A DNA stretch of 64,000 bases from an uncultured Prevotella sp. (GTDB lineage: Bacteria; Bacteroidota; Bacteroidia; Bacteroidales; Bacteroidaceae), in the NCBI GenBank assembly GCA_946415755.1, contig CAMKTS010000001.1:62001-126000 (forward strand), read 5' to 3'. The notes beneath the pieces are model-generated. The model was given only the letters and a program-made list of their open reading frames with translations. It was not told the DNA's origin and made no database searches. This document shows positions 45,601-55,075 of the stretch, in pieces. Numbering within the stretch: the stretch's first letter is position 1; the number at the start of each line of letters is the position of its first letter. Both the position numbers and the translations under genes were made by a program.

Positions 45601-48600
45601 AGACTGCCTTTCTCGGTAACCTCTCGGAGGTTCGCGTCTGGGACCACGTGCTGAACGCCAAGGAAGAGAGCAACTACAACGACCGTATGCTGAGCGGCTA
45701 CGAGAAAGGCCTGCAAATCTACTGGCCCTTGAACGAGTCTGTCGGCAACTTGGCCTTCGACGCCTCTTGTACGAACGACTATCCCAACGGCCGCCACGCC
45801 ACGGTGAGTATGAACATCCAGTCCTCGAAGCTGATTCCCACGATGAGCCAGTTGTCGCGCTACGGCGTGACCAACGACCAGGGCGACTACGTCATCCGAG
45901 GCATCCCGTTTGTAGGCTCAGGCACCAGCTATACCATCACGCCGACCAAGGGTGTACACAATTTCGAGCCGCTGAGCCGGACGGCCTATATCAGTGCCAA
46001 CTCGCTGACGCAGAACAACTACGACTTCAGCGACAAGTCGGCATTTGCGGTCAAGGGCCAGATATTCTATGAGAACACCAACATCCCCGTCGACAGCGTC
46101 GTGTTCAAGATAGACGGCGAGGTGGTAGAAGGCAAGCACGGCCCCATCATGACCGACACCGAGGGTAAATACGAAATCAGCGTGCCCATCGGCAACCACC
46201 GCATCGAGGCCTATCGCGACGGCCACAAGCTCGACGCCTTCCCACAAAACGAGAAAGAGACCTATACCTTCAGCAAACCCGAGGTGGTGAACTTCTTCGA
46301 CCACACGCTGGTGAACGTCACCGGACGCATCAACAGCGGCTTTGCTGACCACGATGCACCCTTAGGATTCGGACGCAGCGAGAACCGCATCGGCCAGGCC
46401 GTGCTGAAACTGAGCCTGGGCCGCGAAGCCAACAGCTCGTTCAACTATGTGGTGAACGACCAGGGCGAGGGCAACTTCGGCACCACGCCCATCAATGTAG
46501 CCAGCGCCACCACCAGCATTGCCAGCACCGCCTATCGTGGCGCAGGCACGGAGGCCGACAATACGAATACACATTATATATATATTACAACGGACGCCAA
46601 GACGGGCGAGTTCTCGGCCATGCTGCCGCCGCTGAACTACAAGGTGGAAAGCATCCGCTTCCCCAACGACGAGGCTGGCGACAAGGCTCGCTATAACAAC
46701 CTGCCCTTCTTCACCGACAACCTGCCGATGATTAATGCAAGCAATGCCTCGCAGAAAGCCATCAAAGCCGACACGCTGCAGACGGACGGCAACAAGCAGA
46801 CCTACCCCTACACCGCCAAGTTCATACACCAGCTGCGCAACAATGTGGAGATAACGGTGGCACAGAGCGGCGCCAAGGACAAGGATGCCTTCGGTGAAGA
46901 AAAGGTGGAGGCGAAGAAGCTGGACAAGACCACCGAGACCGTGAACGCCATCAACTACAGCGGCAACTCCTTCAGCTACGCCTTCGGCTATCCGCTGTTC
47001 AAGCAGCATGAGACCTATACCCTGTCTATCCACGTGAAGGAGAGCAACTACAACGTCGATACGAAGAAGGTGGTAGAGGAGATTCCCACGGATGCCGAGA
47101 TTTACATCAACAACGAGGCCAGCTCCTCGACCTCAGTGTCCTGTGACTCGTCACTTGTAGAGAATGGCCAAAAGTTCCATGCAAGTAAGGTCTATCAAAC
47201 ACAGAACATCACGGCTCATCCCGACAAGGACGGCGATTTGGAATACAGCTTTGCAGTAGGCTATCCTAACGTCATTGGCAACTTTGTGCGCAATCTGAAC
47301 ATCAGTGTCACCGTAGGCAACCGCACCACGGTATGGGAGGCACCCAACAAGAACGAGCCCGCCAATAACCAGCCCAAAAATAAAGCCCTTGAGATGATTG
47401 TATTGGGTGGTGTGCTTACGGGTACCAACTATAGGACCAATACTCCCGACTATGTCGATATGGTGGTACGCCGCCCGCCAGGCAGCAGGGGCGCTGCCTC
47501 GTGGAGCGTAGATTCCGTGCGCTGTACCGCTGAGAGCTACCACGACCATCACTCGGACTCCTCTGCCGGATACGATTATATCGGCTGTGGACCTAAGAGT
47601 AAAATAAGTGTTTTAGGCTTTGAGGAGTTGGAATTACGCGTCATAGGTAATACGAAGAATGGCAAAAACTATATAAATGATACCGTCAAGGTTACCAGCT
47701 CGGCTGAGACCTATCAGGTGAAGGAGAAGATTATGACGCCCTCAGGAGGAACCTATACGCAGAAAGACGGCGACACCTATATAGGCCGCGGTACCAATCT
47801 GCTCTTCGGTAGGGGCGACCAAATCGGTGTCTATAAGCAGCCGGACGGTTCGAACAAGATAGAAAAGAAATATGCACTCTGCGTAGGCCGTGAATTCACC
47901 ACCACCTTTGTCTATTCGCAGGCTTATATCGAACAGACGCTGATTCCTAACTGGAAGCAGGCAGCCAAGAGCCTGCTGGTGACTGTGGACAACCCGCAGG
48001 ACGACAACCAGGCCAAGAAAATAAAGGGCAAGGTGATGTACTACACCAAGTATAAGGAGGGCGATGCGCGGTATGGACTGAGCAATGCCGACCCGGCCTT
48101 TACGGAGGCGGAGCGTAAAGCCGCCGACGGATATCCCAGCTATCGTGTCGTCGACGGCCGCTCCACCAAATCGGGTGTTTACGTTGACTCCATCCAATAC
48201 TGCCTGGGCCAGATCAAGGGCTGGCAGGACTGGATAGCCAAGAACGAGGAGGACAAGCTGAGGGCCTTTGGCGACGAGAAGACTTATCTGGAGAAGAACT
48301 ACAGCATAGCCGGCGGCAGCAGCGTCAACCACTCTTCAGCCAACACACAGAAGAAATCAATAGGTTCCAGCTTCAACTATACGACTATCATCAACGGCGA
48401 GACGAATGCCGGTGTTCTGGTTAACGAAATGGGCTCCTATGCCACCTTGGCTTGTAATGTGAAAGACGGAACCCAGCATAGTGATGAGACGACGACAACG
48501 ACGACCCGCACTATCGACTGGACGATAAGCGACGCGGAGCCTACCACCGCCCTGTCGGTGAACGTGTACCAGTCGCCCCGTATGTGGGGTCCCATCTTCC

Positions 48601-51600
48601 GCACGCTTGGCGGACAGACCAGCAACCCCTACGAGGGTGCCACCTATACGAAATACTACTCACCAGACTCCAAGCTCGACGAGGCTACCATGCGCGTGGA
48701 GAAACCCGAGATGCGACTGCTTAGCGACTCCTACGTGACCAATGTGCCATCGGGTTCGGCAGCGCAGTTCAAGCTGCAGCTCTCGAACGCCAGCGAGACA
48801 AACACCACCTGCGAATACGTGCTGGAGTGTAAGGACGGCAGCAATCCTAACGGTGCCAGGCTGATGATGGACGGCACATCGCTGAGCAACGGCAAGGAAG
48901 GCCGCAAGTTCAAGTTGAAGGGTGGCGAGAGCATTGAGAAGACGCTGCTGGTATCGCAGGGCGACCGCACCATCAACAAATACAAGGACCTGAAGCTGGT
49001 GTTCAAGTCGGCCAAGGATACCGCCACCGTCAGCCAGCCGGCATTCATCAGCGTAGAGTTCATCCCAGCCTCGACACCGATTGAGATGGCTGTGTCACAC
49101 ACTACCGTGAACTCGCAGGACTATGCGGAACACAAGGGTCTTGTGGTGACACTGGCCAATCTGGACCGCACAGACAGCGGACTGAAGGGCGTGCGCGTGC
49201 GCTACCGCCGCAAGGGCTACAGCTCGTGGACCATCGCCAAGGCCTGGCAGATGGTGAAGAGTGGCGAGACACCCGAGCAGGGCTTAGACCCGCTGCCCAG
49301 CACCAATCCGTTTACCACCGTGGTGGCCTTCCCCGAGGACGGCGTCTTCGAGTTGCAGGCACAGACCTTCGGTATGTATGGTCCTCAGGAATTGACCTTC
49401 GAGACACCAGCCATCGAGATTACCCAGGACATCAAGGGTCCGAAGGTGCTTGGCTCTACGTCGCCCATCGGCACGGTCAGCTTCATCAACCGCAACGACA
49501 TCCATGTGAACTTCAACGAGGACATCAACGTGAATGCGCTGAGCCAGAGTGACAACTTCACCATTACGGGTGACCTGAACAATACCGCCTTCAGTGGCGA
49601 CAAGACCACCAATCCCGATGTGGCACTGCAACTGGACGGCAACCAGATAGGCACACAGGCCAGCTTCCTGTTTGACAACAGCGACCTGGCAATGGATATG
49701 TGGCTGTACCGCCAGGCTGACGGCAACATTGTCAGCGTAGGTACCGATGCCAACCAGCTGTCACTCTTCACGGAGAACGGCATTGCCAAGGTTCGTGTGG
49801 GTGGTAACGACGCATCGCATATTGTGACATCGGGCGTAGAGCTGCCTGCCGACAAGTGGATGTACCTGGCACTGAGCTACAAGCACAACGACTCGAACGA
49901 CAAGGGTACGCTGAGCGCCATCTATGCCGATGCCGACCACGACAGTCCCGTTGATATCCTGAAAGACGCGCCCACCAATGACATCGACCTGCGAGGCAGG
50001 CTGGTTGTGGGCGGACCGAAGATGAAGGGACGCATGCGCGACCTGACGCTATGGAACGATACCCGCGACGTACAAAAGTTGTATGCTGACCGCGAGAAGT
50101 CGAAGGCTGCCTACATGCCCGGGCTGGTTGGCTACTGGCGTATGAACGAGGGCTACGGAAAGACCGTGAACGACAAGGCCCACTCGCGCAACATGACGAT
50201 GAGCGCCGAGAGCTGGTATATCAACAACGACAACCGCGCCGCCCAGCTGGCTGCAAAAGACTCGCTGGACATCGACATCTCGACCTTCGCACCGCAGATC
50301 ACCGACAACTACGCCTTGGAGCTGTGGTTCCGCGCCGACGGGCAGGAGAGCAACAGCAACGCTTCACTCATAGATTTGCCGAACTACCTGCAGATAGGAT
50401 TCAAGGACAGCAAGTTAGCCGTGAAGAGCAGTCAGCGCGTCATTGACGAGCAAGGTGTTGAGACGTTTGAGGTGAAGCTGGACAATGAACTGCTGAGCGA
50501 CAAGAACTTGGTTGACAACAACTGGCACCACTTGGCACTCAACGTGCGCCGTGGCTCGTCAGCAGTGGCTTATATTGATGGTGCAGCCGTCAAGACACTG
50601 CCCGAATCGCGCATTCCGGCACTGGCAGGCTCTAACCTCTATGTGGGCAGGGGCTTCAGCGGTAGCATCGACGAGGTGCGCATCTGGAACGCCGCACTGG
50701 AAAGCAAGAGCATCGATGACCGCCGCCACGAGCGCCTCGACTCGACCTATGCCGGCCTGATCGGTTACTTCCCCTTCGAGTCGATTCATCGCACAAAGAA
50801 TGGAAACGTAACAACCGAGTTCACTACCTACAACTTCGGTGACAAGCAGGTGTCGAAGCTCACGGCAACGGGTGTTGATCAGGAGCACAACCTGAGCGCT
50901 ACGGCGCCCGCCCTGCTGCCCATCTCGCAGCGCATGCGTCTGGATGCCACGGAGTACAACTTCACCGCTTCTGAGCGCAGCATCTACTTCTCACTGCCCG
51001 ACGACATCCTACCACGTATGGACGGCAGCGACTTCACCTTCCGTGTCGCCAACGTGAAAGACCTTTCGGGCAACGTGTCCGAACCTGTGGAGTGGACGCT
51101 GCACTGCGACTTCTCCACCCTGAGCATGACACTTGAAGAATCCGAAATCAGCAAGCCGCGCGACGTGAAGCAGACCTTCAACGTGTTCCTCCGCTCGGAG
51201 AGCAATGTCGAGGAAAGCTTCGAGTTCGTCAACCTGCCGAAGTGGCTCTCCGTGAGCGAACAGATCGGCAGCGTAGGTCTGGCGGGCAAGACGGTGACCT
51301 TCACCATCGCTGCCAACGTGCCCATCGGACGTTATACTACATATCTCTATGTCAAGGACCGTCTGAACATCACGCGTTCGCAGCGTCTCAATCTTATTGT
51401 GATGGGTGATGCTCCTAACTGGGAAGTTGACGAGAGCTACTACAACAGTACCATGACCATGACTGGACAAATCTTTGTCGGCAGCAAGATTCTGGAGTAT
51501 GAAGACTCGAAGATCGGTGCCTTCGACCTGTGGGGCAACTGCATCGGTGTGGCTCATCCTGAATACATCCCCACGCGCGATGCCTACTATGTCAGCATGG

Positions 51601-52847
51601 TCATCTATGGCAACCCCATCGAGAAACCCGATCCACACGCCAGCTATGAGTATGAACACAAAGTCATCTTCCAGCTTTACGACAGCTCGACAGGCACAGT
51701 CTATCCGCTGGTGGATTGTCAGTTGCCTGGCGGAGAGGTGACGGCTTCCATTGAATTCCAGGACAATGCCAGCTACGGCAGCTATGATCATCCTGTCATC
51801 TTCAGATCTTCTGAACTGGTGCAGCAGCGTCGCGAACTGAACAAGGGCTGGAACTGGATGTCCCTGTATCTGAAGCCTGGCGATGGAGAGAAATGGGAGA
51901 TTGCTTCTGTCTTCGATGAGAGCATCCTGCCATATCTTGAGGAGGTGAAGGAGCACAACTACTTTGCCAAGCCTACTAAGAACCGTGACAAACTTAACGG
52001 TTCGTTGCGCAACATAGAGGTGGGTAAGATGTATAAGGTACGCATGAATGATGGCTATTCCTTCAGCCGGATTGGTATGCTGATAGACTTGGATCATACA
52101 CCACAGACCATTGCGCCGGAATGGAACTGGATAGGTTCGCTGGCACGCTATGTGATGTCGCCCAACGAGGCCTTCGCCGACCTGAGCCCTGAAAAGGGTG
52201 ATATGGTGAAGAACCGCACCAGTTTTGCTGAGTACAATGGCTACACGTGGGAAGGACAGCTGCAGGAAATCAAGCCTGGCGATGGCTATCTCTACCACTC
52301 GAAGGCCACTAATGTCAAGACGTTCCACTATCCGAAGCAGACCATGACAGCCTCTGCCCGTGCCCGCAGAGTTCCTGCTAACGACGAATTTCACTGGACG
52401 GTGGAGAACATCAACCACTATCCCGACAACATGACCATCCTCGCCACGCTGGAGAAGGACGACGAGCCGATAGCCGATGCAGAGGTGGCGGCGTTCATCA
52501 ATGGCGAGTGCCGCGGCACCATCAAGGGTATGGATGGCCATTACTTCCTTACCGTGCTGGGCGTCTCTGCCGAAGATACTCACAAGCCCATTGCCCTCAA
52601 GGCATGGATTGACGGCAAGGAGTATGATATCGATGACACAGGTTTCTACTTCACCAGCGATACTTCCTATGGTTCATTCGTAGATGGTCTGGTACAACTG
52701 ACCATCGGTGAAGGTTCAGGCATCAACAGCATCACGGTTGACAATAAACATGCCGTCTGGTACGACCTGCAGGGTCGCAAGCTGAACGGAAAGCCGACGA
52801 AAAAGGGCGTGTTTATTAAGAACGGAAATAAAGAAGTCGTAAAATAA
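42603..52847 (+). CDS. Giant secreted LamG-domain surface protein (3414 aa)
   Basis: Signal peptide at residues 1-20 (ends TVKA). Long stretches resemble tandem fibronectin/Ig-like modules. Recognisable parts are a LamG-like tail near 1005-1060 (LSEVRVWDHVLNAKE), a carboxypeptidase-regulatory-like module (about 1150-1230, VKGQIFYENTNIPVDSV), an Ig-like module near 2280-2330 (IHVNFNEDINVNALSQ), and two LamG/concanavalin-like domains (about 2350-2500 and 2565-2720). Modules such as LNKGWNWMSLYLKP lie near 3075. The protein ends LQGRKLNGKPTKKGVFIKNG..., like the C-terminal sequences of many secreted Bacteroidota proteins, so type IX-type export is possible. Probably an adhesin or surface scaffold. 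AT-rich patches near 44930-45200 suggest mosaicism. Confidence 0.85.
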   Translation: MRFLLVLISAILLSSQTVKADKLTDNGKFTMSLRDENGKAYKDHVRIMILMADLEGRDTWMEDGYIRAYEEEPGNFDKENKGKYINIARVYTYDQDGNGLPQHRIKAQLLMEGATVILNNAGYVKLEHTEKEYSITKQGDYDYPQAELDIYWGPEMAGKKWYLVYHAQIDTDNEFWRNKKLGEVDCTGDLGRNKLDAANFKIQRTDAKNFTFTTPALPKNNCISELAKQDQKHRAWYIVKSTYTLYDNTTVAARDSFECIPTAKGNLFKIPSSVGNFKRVDMDIEAHDTYKSGIDKYKDKANQGFYYRKVTPFNRPKIIPTVPVPGSVSGDFDQFAKKVTLHWTGVQHSYEDIPYIIFSKPYIYRIKTDKQGEPLSGETWSLRGHLNNRVYGSQMNYTDNAGLSYNQYYKYRVVNIPDEWLSTTPAAALSDDALRMLGSNEMESVVSTEPRVTVNPAVQDATDEKKVKLNITYSRVPKDCNAKGSVLRADAGKNNWKEIGTFDVKSELEPNEKVTYVDETAASNLDRYRYKVKISLNSGANEFEGEPTECGLISGTTVDELNCSKGTHQKAVVLQWKASQSGTANTNFVIARRLVGEDDDAWQDIHTATGTADNYTWQDNSANPGFYYDYRVMAYSGNLADNTKKPSSMTDVGFCQTTGTITGRITYANGNSAVDNVRVTLDASGDNATDGYSKQVEGVSRGIYWNADNTANAKLFKKANTVQMFVRPDSVMNKGILGTIPGMGHFLLEKDATAADNKTFRLQMKSEYSNTYKVATCYTEKPLVRAVIVHHNKYQGTISTINIGGHDYNLYNIDDIEHDVWPFTSQWKQDGFTEGRVFTTYGTIHGELALYFFIKRQPVTDHSLIKSYHTVYGREKYDLGITLPANEFSLLNLLKDDQGNLTVKVGEQTSTSKTSIGLESTYDLSEEITVLEQVPFDVDPGSEVDAAYLGSDDGTIKQSDWKVVIETLTKEVATLPEGSNLYDDYIFEFSVGGAWDATNETAFLGNLSEVRVWDHVLNAKEESNYNDRMLSGYEKGLQIYWPLNESVGNLAFDASCTNDYPNGRHATVSMNIQSSKLIPTMSQLSRYGVTNDQGDYVIRGIPFVGSGTSYTITPTKGVHNFEPLSRTAYISANSLTQNNYDFSDKSAFAVKGQIFYENTNIPVDSVVFKIDGEVVEGKHGPIMTDTEGKYEISVPIGNHRIEAYRDGHKLDAFPQNEKETYTFSKPEVVNFFDHTLVNVTGRINSGFADHDAPLGFGRSENRIGQAVLKLSLGREANSSFNYVVNDQGEGNFGTTPINVASATTSIASTAYRGAGTEADNTNTHYIYITTDAKTGEFSAMLPPLNYKVESIRFPNDEAGDKARYNNLPFFTDNLPMINASNASQKAIKADTLQTDGNKQTYPYTAKFIHQLRNNVEITVAQSGAKDKDAFGEEKVEAKKLDKTTETVNAINYSGNSFSYAFGYPLFKQHETYTLSIHVKESNYNVDTKKVVEEIPTDAEIYINNEASSSTSVSCDSSLVENGQKFHASKVYQTQNITAHPDKDGDLEYSFAVGYPNVIGNFVRNLNISVTVGNRTTVWEAPNKNEPANNQPKNKALEMIVLGGVLTGTNYRTNTPDYVDMVVRRPPGSRGAASWSVDSVRCTAESYHDHHSDSSAGYDYIGCGPKSKISVLGFEELELRVIGNTKNGKNYINDTVKVTSSAETYQVKEKIMTPSGGTYTQKDGDTYIGRGTNLLFGRGDQIGVYKQPDGSNKIEKKYALCVGREFTTTFVYSQAYIEQTLIPNWKQAAKSLLVTVDNPQDDNQAKKIKGKVMYYTKYKEGDARYGLSNADPAFTEAERKAADGYPSYRVVDGRSTKSGVYVDSIQYCLGQIKGWQDWIAKNEEDKLRAFGDEKTYLEKNYSIAGGSSVNHSSANTQKKSIGSSFNYTTIINGETNAGVLVNEMGSYATLACNVKDGTQHSDETTTTTTRTIDWTISDAEPTTALSVNVYQSPRMWGPIFRTLGGQTSNPYEGATYTKYYSPDSKLDEATMRVEKPEMRLLSDSYVTNVPSGSAAQFKLQLSNASETNTTCEYVLECKDGSNPNGARLMMDGTSLSNGKEGRKFKLKGGESIEKTLLVSQGDRTINKYKDLKLVFKSAKDTATVSQPAFISVEFIPASTPIEMAVSHTTVNSQDYAEHKGLVVTLANLDRTDSGLKGVRVRYRRKGYSSWTIAKAWQMVKSGETPEQGLDPLPSTNPFTTVVAFPEDGVFELQAQTFGMYGPQELTFETPAIEITQDIKGPKVLGSTSPIGTVSFINRNDIHVNFNEDINVNALSQSDNFTITGDLNNTAFSGDKTTNPDVALQLDGNQIGTQASFLFDNSDLAMDMWLYRQADGNIVSVGTDANQLSLFTENGIAKVRVGGNDASHIVTSGVELPADKWMYLALSYKHNDSNDKGTLSAIYADADHDSPVDILKDAPTNDIDLRGRLVVGGPKMKGRMRDLTLWNDTRDVQKLYADREKSKAAYMPGLVGYWRMNEGYGKTVNDKAHSRNMTMSAESWYINNDNRAAQLAAKDSLDIDISTFAPQITDNYALELWFRADGQESNSNASLIDLPNYLQIGFKDSKLAVKSSQRVIDEQGVETFEVKLDNELLSDKNLVDNNWHHLALNVRRGSSAVAYIDGAAVKTLPESRIPALAGSNLYVGRGFSGSIDEVRIWNAALESKSIDDRRHERLDSTYAGLIGYFPFESIHRTKNGNVTTEFTTYNFGDKQVSKLTATGVDQEHNLSATAPALLPISQRMRLDATEYNFTASERSIYFSLPDDILPRMDGSDFTFRVANVKDLSGNVSEPVEWTLHCDFSTLSMTLEESEISKPRDVKQTFNVFLRSESNVEESFEFVNLPKWLSVSEQIGSVGLAGKTVTFTIAANVPIGRYTTYLYVKDRLNITRSQRLNLIVMGDAPNWEVDESYYNSTMTMTGQIFVGSKILEYEDSKIGAFDLWGNCIGVAHPEYIPTRDAYYVSMVIYGNPIEKPDPHASYEYEHKVIFQLYDSSTGTVYPLVDCQLPGGEVTASIEFQDNASYGSYDHPVIFRSSELVQQRRELNKGWNWMSLYLKPGDGEKWEIASVFDESILPYLEEVKEHNYFAKPTKNRDKLNGSLRNIEVGKMYKVRMNDGYSFSRIGMLIDLDHTPQTIAPEWNWIGSLARYVMSPNEAFADLSPEKGDMVKNRTSFAEYNGYTWEGQLQEIKPGDGYLYHSKATNVKTFHYPKQTMTASARARRVPANDEFHWTVENINHYPDNMTILATLEKDDEPIADAEVAAFINGECRGTIKGMDGHYFLTVLGVSAEDTHKPIALKAWIDGKEYDIDDTGFYFTSDTSYGSFVDGLVQLTIGEGSGINSITVDNKHAVWYDLQGRKLNGKPTKKGVFIKNGNKEVVK

Positions 52848-52852
52848 AGAAC

Positions 52853-53002
52853 ATGATGAAACGAAAAGAATATCAAAATCCCACAGTAAAAATTGTCGTT
52901 CTGACACACCGCACGTGCTTGCTCTCAGGCAGCGGAAACACTGAAGGCTATGGAGGTGCCAGCACTCAGAACTATATTGTAAATGGTGAAATAGATATTT
53001 AA
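52853..53002 (+). CDS. 49-residue peptide
   Basis: A short frame five bases after the giant gene. The product has a basic start (MMKRKEYQNPTVKIVVL), then THRTCLLSG and a Gly/Ser/Asn-rich end, with no signal peptide. Prevotella-type genomes often have small proteins of this form (Met-Lys-rich start, 'Y-x-x-P-x-x-x-V/I', then L-L-x-x-S) beside surface-protein genes; that comparison is from memory. The reading frame is clean and sits in operon position between two exported proteins. Function unknown. Confidence 0.65.
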   Translation: MMKRKEYQNPTVKIVVLTHRTCLLSGSGNTEGYGGASTQNYIVNGEIDI

Positions 53003-53028
53003 TGATCCCACAAAGAAAGAAGTAAGCA

Positions 53029-54453
53029 ATGAAAAAAACATTCAGTATATTTAGCATGGCTGCCCTCTTCTTTGTGGGAGCCATCGTCACAGGGTGTTCG
53101 AACGAGGACGTAAGCAAGCCCTCAACCCCACAGCCGACTCCCTCAAAGAGCATCACCCTTACCACGACAGTAAGTAGAGACGGGGAGGGCAATACGCGTG
53201 CCGTGACAAAAGGAGGTGTGAAGACCTTCGCCGTGGGCGAACAGATTGCCGTGATCTATACGAACACGAGCAGTGAGCGGGTGGTGTCGGTGAGCAACGC
53301 CCTCACGGTGGGTGACATTACCAACGAAGGAAAGGATGCCAAAATTACCGTTACGCTGACAGACCCTGTGGCAGGCAGTGTAGATTATATCTATCCTGCC
53401 AATATGGCCAACAGCGACGGAACAACCAATTACAGTACTCTCTGTATGCAGGATGGCACCTGGGCAACCCTCTCCAGTAAGCTGGACTATGCCAAAGGCT
53501 CGGGAGAGATGACAGGCAGCGGCAGTGAATTTACGCTGCCAAGTATTGCGCTTGCGAACCAACTGGCTATCTGTAAGTTCAAAGTCAAGAATAGCGGTAG
53601 TGAAATTACAAGCAGTATTACTGGTCTTACGGTCAGTGACGGTATTAACACCTATACCGTCAGCCGTCCGGCAACCGACGCTCCTATCTATATGGCAATA
53701 CAACCCGTCAGCAGCGACAAGACGCTTTCCTTTGTTGCCAACAATGCCTTGAATAGCTATTACAAGAATGTGACAAGCTTGACGCTGGCAGCGAATAACA
53801 TTTACCCTCTTAACGTCACGATGACACAGGGACAAACAAAGGACCTCTCTACGCTCGGTGCTGACTATGAAGCACAGAACGGTGACATGCTGACGGGGAA
53901 ACTCGCAGCCAACCATAAGATTTCGATTGCTGCAGGAGCTACCGTGACCTTGAACGGAGTTAGCATCAACTACGATGACTCTCCCGCATTGTCTGGTTCT
54001 TTCGCTGGCATCACCTGCTTAGGTAATGCTACGCTCATCGTCAATGGTACAAACTATGTCAAAGGCTTCAGCTCCGGCTACCCCGGCATCTTTATCCCTT
54101 CTGCTTCCACCCTTACCATTACGGGTGACGGAACACTCTTTGCCGCAGGCCATGAACATGGTGCAGGCATCGGCAGTGGTCGTAGTAATATCGATGCAGT
54201 TAAGAACTGTGGTAACATCATCATTCAAGGCGGTACAATATCGGGCACGGGCGGCACAGGCGCAGCAGGCATCGGCAGCGGTGCTGGCGCAGATGAGAAC
54301 CCTTCATCCTGCGGTAACATCACTATCAAGAGTTCTGTAACTCAAGTCTATGCCACGGCTGGCTCAGGCGCTGAACCCATCGGTCGCGGTGACCACTCTA
54401 CCTGCGGTACCGTAACGATAGAAGACTCTAAATTAATTACGATTTATGACTAA
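53029..54453 (+). CDS. Fimbrillin-like lipoprotein with glycine-rich beta-helix-like C-terminus
   Basis: A 474-residue lipoprotein with lipobox VTGCSN (Cys near 23). Residues about 40-265 follow the FimA/Mfa-like layout (ITLTTTVSRDG, an early Arg-Ala site RAVTKGG, FAVGEQIAVIY, VDYIYPAN, AICKFKVKN, PIYMAIQPV). Residues about 300-474 change to repeats such as GAGIGSG, GNIIIQGGTISGTGG, AAGIGSGAG and GNITIKSS, which look like a right-handed beta-helix. RAVTKGG could be the arginine-protease cleavage site used for fimbrillin maturation. It follows the giant gene and the peptide gene, probably in one transcript, and may be a surface or tip component. Confidence 0.78.
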   Translation: MKKTFSIFSMAALFFVGAIVTGCSNEDVSKPSTPQPTPSKSITLTTTVSRDGEGNTRAVTKGGVKTFAVGEQIAVIYTNTSSERVVSVSNALTVGDITNEGKDAKITVTLTDPVAGSVDYIYPANMANSDGTTNYSTLCMQDGTWATLSSKLDYAKGSGEMTGSGSEFTLPSIALANQLAICKFKVKNSGSEITSSITGLTVSDGINTYTVSRPATDAPIYMAIQPVSSDKTLSFVANNALNSYYKNVTSLTLAANNIYPLNVTMTQGQTKDLSTLGADYEAQNGDMLTGKLAANHKISIAAGATVTLNGVSINYDDSPALSGSFAGITCLGNATLIVNGTNYVKGFSSGYPGIFIPSASTLTITGDGTLFAAGHEHGAGIGSGRSNIDAVKNCGNIIIQGGTISGTGGTGAAGIGSGAGADENPSSCGNITIKSSVTQVYATAGSGAEPIGRGDHSTCGTVTIEDSKLITIYD

Positions 54454-54504
54454 TGATAATGAGTTGAGATACCCATCATCGTAAGGTCGTCGTTTGGCTC
54501 AGCC

Positions 54505-55032
54505 TTATTTTGTATAGCGGCACTCGGGATTTTCCTCCATATAGGTCTTCGAGTATGCTACGTAGTGCTCGGCATTGTCGGTCTGGCCAGGACGGGTGGG
54601 CTTGATATACTTGGCAGGCACCCCACCCCATATCTCGTGAGGACCAATCTTCGTATTCTGCAGTACCAGGGCCCCGGCAGCCACGATGGCACCCTCGCCA
54701 ACCTCACAGCCGTCGAGCAGGGTGGCCCCCATGCCGATGAGGGCGTGGTCGTGGATGGTACAGGCATGCACGGTGACGTTATGCCCGATGGTGACGTAGT
54801 TGCCGATATGCGTCGGACCCGTTTCATGCGTCACGTGCACGCACGAGCCGTCCTGCACATTGCTGCAGTTGCCTATGGTGATGGGAGCCACGTCGCCCCT
54901 CACTACGGCATTAAACCAGATGGAGCACTCATCGCCCATCGTCACTTCGCCCACTATCGTGGCGTTCTCACTGAAATAGCAGTCCTTGCCCCATTTGGGG
55001 GTCATACCTTTATAACTCTTGATTAAAGCCAT
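54505..55032 (-). CDS. Gamma-carbonic anhydrase-like hexapeptide protein
   Basis: A 175-residue left-handed beta-helix protein of the YrdA/PaaY/gamma-CA group. It has SIWFNAVVRGDVAPITIGNCSNVQDG, and histidines in HVTHETG and IGHNVTVHAC that match the three metal ligands. The late CA motif and WGGVPAKYIKP end are typical. Carbonic anhydrase activity is not certain for this group. It is the last gene of a minus-strand run with gltX and waaA. Confidence 0.88.
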   Translation of the reverse strand: MALIKSYKGMTPKWGKDCYFSENATIVGEVTMGDECSIWFNAVVRGDVAPITIGNCSNVQDGSCVHVTHETGPTHIGNYVTIGHNVTVHACTIHDHALIGMGATLLDGCEVGEGAIVAAGALVLQNTKIGPHEIWGGVPAKYIKPTRPGQTDNAEHYVAYSKTYMEENPECRYTK

Positions 55033-55039
55033 CTTTATG

Positions 55040-55075
55040 ATTGCGGATTAACCGATTTACCATTTACAATTGGAC
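55040..55075. repeat. 7-base repeats at the waaA 3' end
   Basis: ATTGCGG, ATTAACCG (8), ATTTACC, ATTTACA, ATTGGAC fill the waaA/gamma-CA-like spacer and run into the last codons of waaA. Confidence 0.55.

Noticed and set aside
51009..52583. 524-residue minus-strand frame inside the giant gene
   Set aside because: Antisense shadow of the high-GC 3' part of the giant gene; no domain and no promoter.
54454..54504. Possible terminator between the convergent fimbrillin-like and gamma-CA-like genes
   Set aside because: No stem longer than about five bases with a T-run could be found by eye.
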